This document shows, piece by piece, positions 12,403-12,436 of a DNA stretch of 12,436 nt. The DNA lies in the NCBI GenBank assembly GCA_003694055.1, contig RFLC01000052.1, positions 1 through 12,436 of the forward strand, read 5' to 3'. Under the pieces are notes generated by a model. That model was not told where the DNA came from, searched no databases, and saw only the letters and a program-made list of their open reading frames with translations. Both the position numbers and the translations under genes were made by a program. The stretch's first letter is position 1. Each line of letters opens with the position of its first letter. This DNA is from Candidatus Pacearchaeota archaeon. GTDB lineage: Archaea; Nanobdellota; Nanobdellia; Pacearchaeales; GW2011-AR1.

Positions 12403-12436
12403 ATGGAAAAAAGAGGCGCAGCACACATCGAGATGG
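12403..12436 (+). CDS. 5' fragment of a divergent gene with prepilin-like N-terminus
   Basis: An ATG at 12403 opens a frame reading MEKRGAAHIEM to the window edge; an in-frame ATG at 12397 is possible but sits too close to the TATA box. A basic pair, then glycine, then glutamate five residues later (KRG-AAHIE) resembles the cleavage region of archaeal type IV pilin-like or class III signal peptides, where Glu +5 follows the cleaved glycine. The hydrophobic segment that would confirm this lies outside the window. Eleven codons are too few for a firm call. Confidence 0.35.
   Translation, partial: MEKRGAAHIEM

Overview
The window looks like a compact archaeal chromosome segment. The archaeal calls rest on a RadA recombinase, an archaeal-type uS2 ribosomal protein, a Cbf5-type pseudouridine synthase, the archaeal tRNA methyltransferase TrmY, and a TATA-like box about 24-27 bases before nearly every start codon. 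That spacing suggests mostly leaderless transcription. Short proteins, tight spacing and reduced versions of housekeeping proteins fit a small-genome DPANN-type archaeon, but this placement is inference; no rRNA is present to test it.

Layout. Bases 3-194 hold the tail of an unrecognised protein. Bases 318-2913, on the minus strand, form a cell-surface cluster: a small lipoprotein, a membrane-anchored protein made almost entirely of nineteen 15-residue His/Tyr repeats, and, one base after its stop, a membrane-anchored and probably glycosylated protein. Bases 3136-5095, on the plus strand, hold uS2 with a long lysine-rich N-terminal extension and then a compact Cbf5. They are separated by a 271-base spacer with four GTATATAC palindromes in two identical pairs and a long hairpin ending in a T-run. 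Bases 5356-7814, on the minus strand, hold a DedA-like membrane protein, RadA and a DUF362-type protein. Thioredoxin follows on plus, then HtpX on minus, then TrmY and a four-helix small membrane protein on plus. A small conserved-looking acidic protein lies on minus and NAD(P)H-hydrate epimerase on plus. An FmrO/ArmA-like 16S rRNA methyltransferase homologue on minus overlaps the epimerase tail to tail by 79 bases. The right edge has the first codons of a divergent gene with a prepilin-like N-terminus.

Functional threads: translation and RNA modification (uS2, Cbf5, TrmY, the rRNA methyltransferase-like protein), repair and protein or redox quality control (RadA, thioredoxin, HtpX, NnrE), and cell-envelope proteins (the surface cluster, DedA-like protein, small membrane protein, possible pilin). 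No rRNA, convincing tRNA, CRISPR array, insertion sequence or integrase was seen. The points most worth a second look are the 15-residue repeat surface system, the GTATATAC element, the structured spacers and the archaeal ArmA/FmrO relative.
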